DNA of 5,870 nucleotides, from positions 1 to 5,870 of the forward strand of contig CAYWSH010000210.1 of the NCBI GenBank assembly GCA_964460655.1. Reading direction: 5' to 3'. The position numbers were made by a program, and so were the translations under genes. This document shows positions 4,538 through 5,870 of this stretch, piece by piece. Within the stretch, counting starts at the first letter, position 1. Every line of letters begins with the position of its first letter. The stretch is from CAVUAF01 sp964460655. GTDB taxonomy: Bacteria > Acidobacteriota > Terriglobia > Terriglobales > Acidobacteriaceae. The notes under the pieces were generated by a model, which saw only the letters and a list, made by a program, of their open reading frames with translations, made no database searches and had not been told where the DNA came from.

Positions 4538-5338
4538 CTACCCGTCCACCACCACGTTCGTCAGCGTGCCCACGCCCTCGACCGTGATCTCCACCAGGTC
4601 ACCCGCTTTGATCGGGCCGACGCCCGCAGGCGTTCCGGTCGCAATGAGGTCACCGGGATACAGCGTCATGATGCGCGAGATGTAGCGGATCAGCGTGTCG
4701 AGCCCGAAGATGAAGTCGCGCGTGTTGCCGCTCTGCCGTACTTCGCCGTTCACCTTTGCTTCCACGCTCACGCCGGCCCACGGATCGGGATCGGTGCTCA
4801 CTACCGGCCCGACCGGGCAGAACGTGTCGAAGCCCTTCGCGCGCGTCCACTGGCTGTCTTTTTTCTGTAGATCGCGCGCCGTGACGTCGTTCACGCACGT
4901 GTAGCCGAGGATGTACGGCCGCACGGTCTCGTTGTCGCTCAGCCGCGCACACTGCCGCCCGATCACCACACCCAACTCAGCTTCATGATCGACGCGCTGC
5001 GAAACGCCCGGGCGCCGGATCGGATCATGCGGTCCGATCACCGCCGAAGGCGCTTTCAGGAATAGCAACGGCTCGGTGGGGACATCGTGGCCGAGCTCGG
5101 CCGCATGTTCGCGATAGTTGCGTCCGACGCACACGATCTTCGACGGCGCCAGCGGCGCCAGCAGGCGGGTCGTCGCCAGCGGGATCGGCGGGATCTCGAC
5201 GCCCCCGGCGTGGTCCATCGAGACCGCCGGCGCGCCCAGCGGCGGCTCCATCAGCCGAATGATCTGCTCTTCGCCGTCCACGACCTCGATCAGGCCGTAC
5301 GCCGTGCCGGCATCGATCTGAAAGCGGCAATATTTCAT
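4538..5338 (-). CDS. Fumarylacetoacetate hydrolase (FAH) family protein
   Basis: This is a 266-residue cytoplasmic metal-dependent enzyme of the FAH superfamily. These enzymes cleave C-C bonds in acylpyruvates and similar diketo acids, decarboxylate, or isomerise. An N-terminal cap (1-60) is followed by the catalytic beta-roll fold: KIVCVGRNYREHAAELG (67-83), LFLKAPSAVIGP (92-103, with K95), the metal ligands E119 and E121 in DHEAELGVVIG, and D151 in GYTCVNDVTARDLQ. QWTRAKGFDTFCPVGP (163-178) and GDLIATGTPAGVG (229-241) complete the family signature. All expected ligands are present, so it should be active. The sequence is closer to the FAHD1/HpcE acylpyruvase type than to larger fumarylacetoacetases, but the substrate cannot be read from the sequence. 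The start MKYCRF is typical; the Shine-Dalgarno is weak. A candidate promoter lies 32-58 bases upstream. Copies of one dispersed repeat flank the gene on both sides. Confidence 0.95.
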   Translation of the reverse strand: MKYCRFQIDAGTAYGLIEVVDGEEQIIRLMEPPLGAPAVSMDHAGGVEIPPIPLATTRLLAPLAPSKIVCVGRNYREHAAELGHDVPTEPLLFLKAPSAVIGPHDPIRRPGVSQRVDHEAELGVVIGRQCARLSDNETVRPYILGYTCVNDVTARDLQKKDSQWTRAKGFDTFCPVGPVVSTDPDPWAGVSVEAKVNGEVRQSGNTRDFIFGLDTLIRYISRIMTLYPGDLIATGTPAGVGPIKAGDLVEITVEGVGTLTNVVVDG

Positions 5339-5369
5339 GCGAGTACCGGGTACCGCGTTGCGAGTCGCG

Positions 5370-5396
5370 AGTGTAGCACTCGTCTTCGATAATCAA
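5370..5396 (-). promoter_or_regulatory. Candidate promoter of the FAH-family gene
   Basis: On the minus strand TTGATT (5396-5391) and TACACT (5375-5370) are 15 bases apart. The -10 is preceded by TGC (5378-5376), an extended -10 motif that can offset a short spacer. A transcript would start near 5363 and leave a leader of about 25 bases. That leader contains the small inverted repeat GTACC-G-GGTAC (5343-5353). Plausible but unproven. Confidence 0.4.
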
Positions 5397-5406
5397 CCGC
5401 TAGAAC

Positions 5407-5462
5407 CGCTCATCCTGAGCGAGTGCGAAATGAGCGCAGCGACTTGAGCGTGAGTCGAAGGA
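5407..5462. repeat. 'TCATCCTGAGCGA...AGTCGAAGGA' dispersed repeat, copy 2
   Basis: TCATCCTGAGCGA (5410-5422) and AGTCGAAGGA (5453-5462) match copy 1 exactly at both ends. The total length is 53 against 52 bases, but the interior differs and lacks the GTCCCGC hairpin. Its left end forms CGCTCA-TCC-TGAGCG (5407-5421). It lies in the 187-bp spacer between the FN3 gene and the FAH-family gene, upstream of the candidate FAH promoter. The rest of that spacer (5463-5525) shows nothing I can name. Confidence 0.8.
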
Positions 5463-5525
5463 CCCCACGGATCTTTCGCTCTTAGACGCCGTCGGTACTT
5501 CTCTTCCACCACAGTCTTCTCGCCG

Positions 5526-5870
5526 CTACTGCGGCACTCTCTCGCTCGTTTCCGGCGACCGCGCACTCTCGTTCCCGCGCAGGTCCACCGCACTGACCGA
5601 ATAGAAGTACTGCTTCCCAGCCGCCACCTGCGAATCGCGCGTCGCCGGCGAGCGCAACAGGTCAGCGTTGATCTTCTGCGCCGCGCCGCCCGCTTCGCGC
5701 CGATACAGGTTGTAGCCGGCGAGGTCGGGCTCCTGGTTTGGCGTCCACGTCAGGTCAATGAAGCGCTGCCCGTTCAACTCGGTGAACACCGCCTGCACGC
5801 CCTGCGGCGCCCCCGGTGGGAATACATCGTGAACGAGGACCTTGATCGGAGCAGAACTCTCGCCGCGCAC
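5526..5870 (-). CDS. Fibronectin type III domain protein, C-terminal part (runs off the right edge)
   Basis: An open frame of 115 codons including a TAG stop at 5528-5526 continues to the window edge. The GTG at the edge is probably an internal codon, not the start. The visible 114 residues are nearly all one FN3 domain. HDVFPPGAPQGVQAVF (about 14-29) is the first strand, followed by FIDLTWTPNQEPDLAGYNLY (37-56), then YRREAGG, KINADLLRSPATRDSQV and the closing AGKQYFYSVSAVDLRGNES (84-102). The conserved Trp (42), Tyr (53) and Tyr-x-Tyr/Val pattern of FN3 are in place. Such domains occur in exported bacterial proteins and acidobacterial lipoproteins, but the N-terminus that would show a signal lies outside. 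It is followed on the same strand by the FAH-family gene, with a 187-bp gap that includes a repeat and a promoter candidate, so co-transcription is not assured. Confidence 0.9.
   Translation of the reverse strand: MRGESSAPIKVLVHDVFPPGAPQGVQAVFTELNGQRFIDLTWTPNQEPDLAGYNLYRREAGGAAQKINADLLRSPATRDSQVAAGKQYFYSVSAVDLRGNESARSPETSERVPQ

Overview
The window looks like chromosomal DNA from an acidobacterium (Terriglobia-like) with high GC. The reasons are the Tat-exported enolase-superfamily enzyme, an acidobacterial-style fibronectin type III protein, and several families of short intergenic repeats that are common in those genomes. The assignment rests on recognition from memory, not on a search. There are no tRNA or rRNA genes, CRISPR array, transposase gene, phage genes or recognisable defence genes.

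Layout from left to right: (1) the 5' nine-tenths of ruvA on the minus strand, cut by the left edge. (2) A 157-bp divergent spacer with a 'CACGAAG' tandem repeat and a double-hairpin REP-like element. (3) An exported L-rhamnonate-dehydratase-like enzyme on the plus strand. (4) Three minus-strand genes in a row: a small two-helix membrane protein, an unrecognised 244-residue soluble protein, and a 153-residue membrane-anchored protein. Repeats lie between them. (5) A 322-bp gene-free spacer with a nested inverted repeat. (6) A plus-strand gene for a secreted protein built from two copies of a 'His-Pro' repeat unit, followed by a probable intrinsic terminator. (7) A fumarylacetoacetate hydrolase (FAH) family gene on the minus strand, flanked by two direct copies of a 'TCATCCTGAGCGA...AGTCGAAGGA' repeat. 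(8) The 3' end of a minus-strand gene with a fibronectin type III domain, cut by the right edge.

The genes do not form one obvious operon. RuvA is a housekeeping recombination protein. The RhamD-like dehydratase and the FAH-family hydrolase could both act on sugar-acid-derived keto acids, since the non-phosphorylative L-rhamnose route uses both families. However, they lie about 2.7 kb apart on opposite strands and one is exported, so a shared pathway is only a suggestion. The most distinctive content is the exported two-unit HP-repeat protein and the density of short palindromic or tandem repeats. At least four repeat families occupy most of the spacers, and one of them supplies the start codon of a small membrane protein. 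I found no convincing complete new system.
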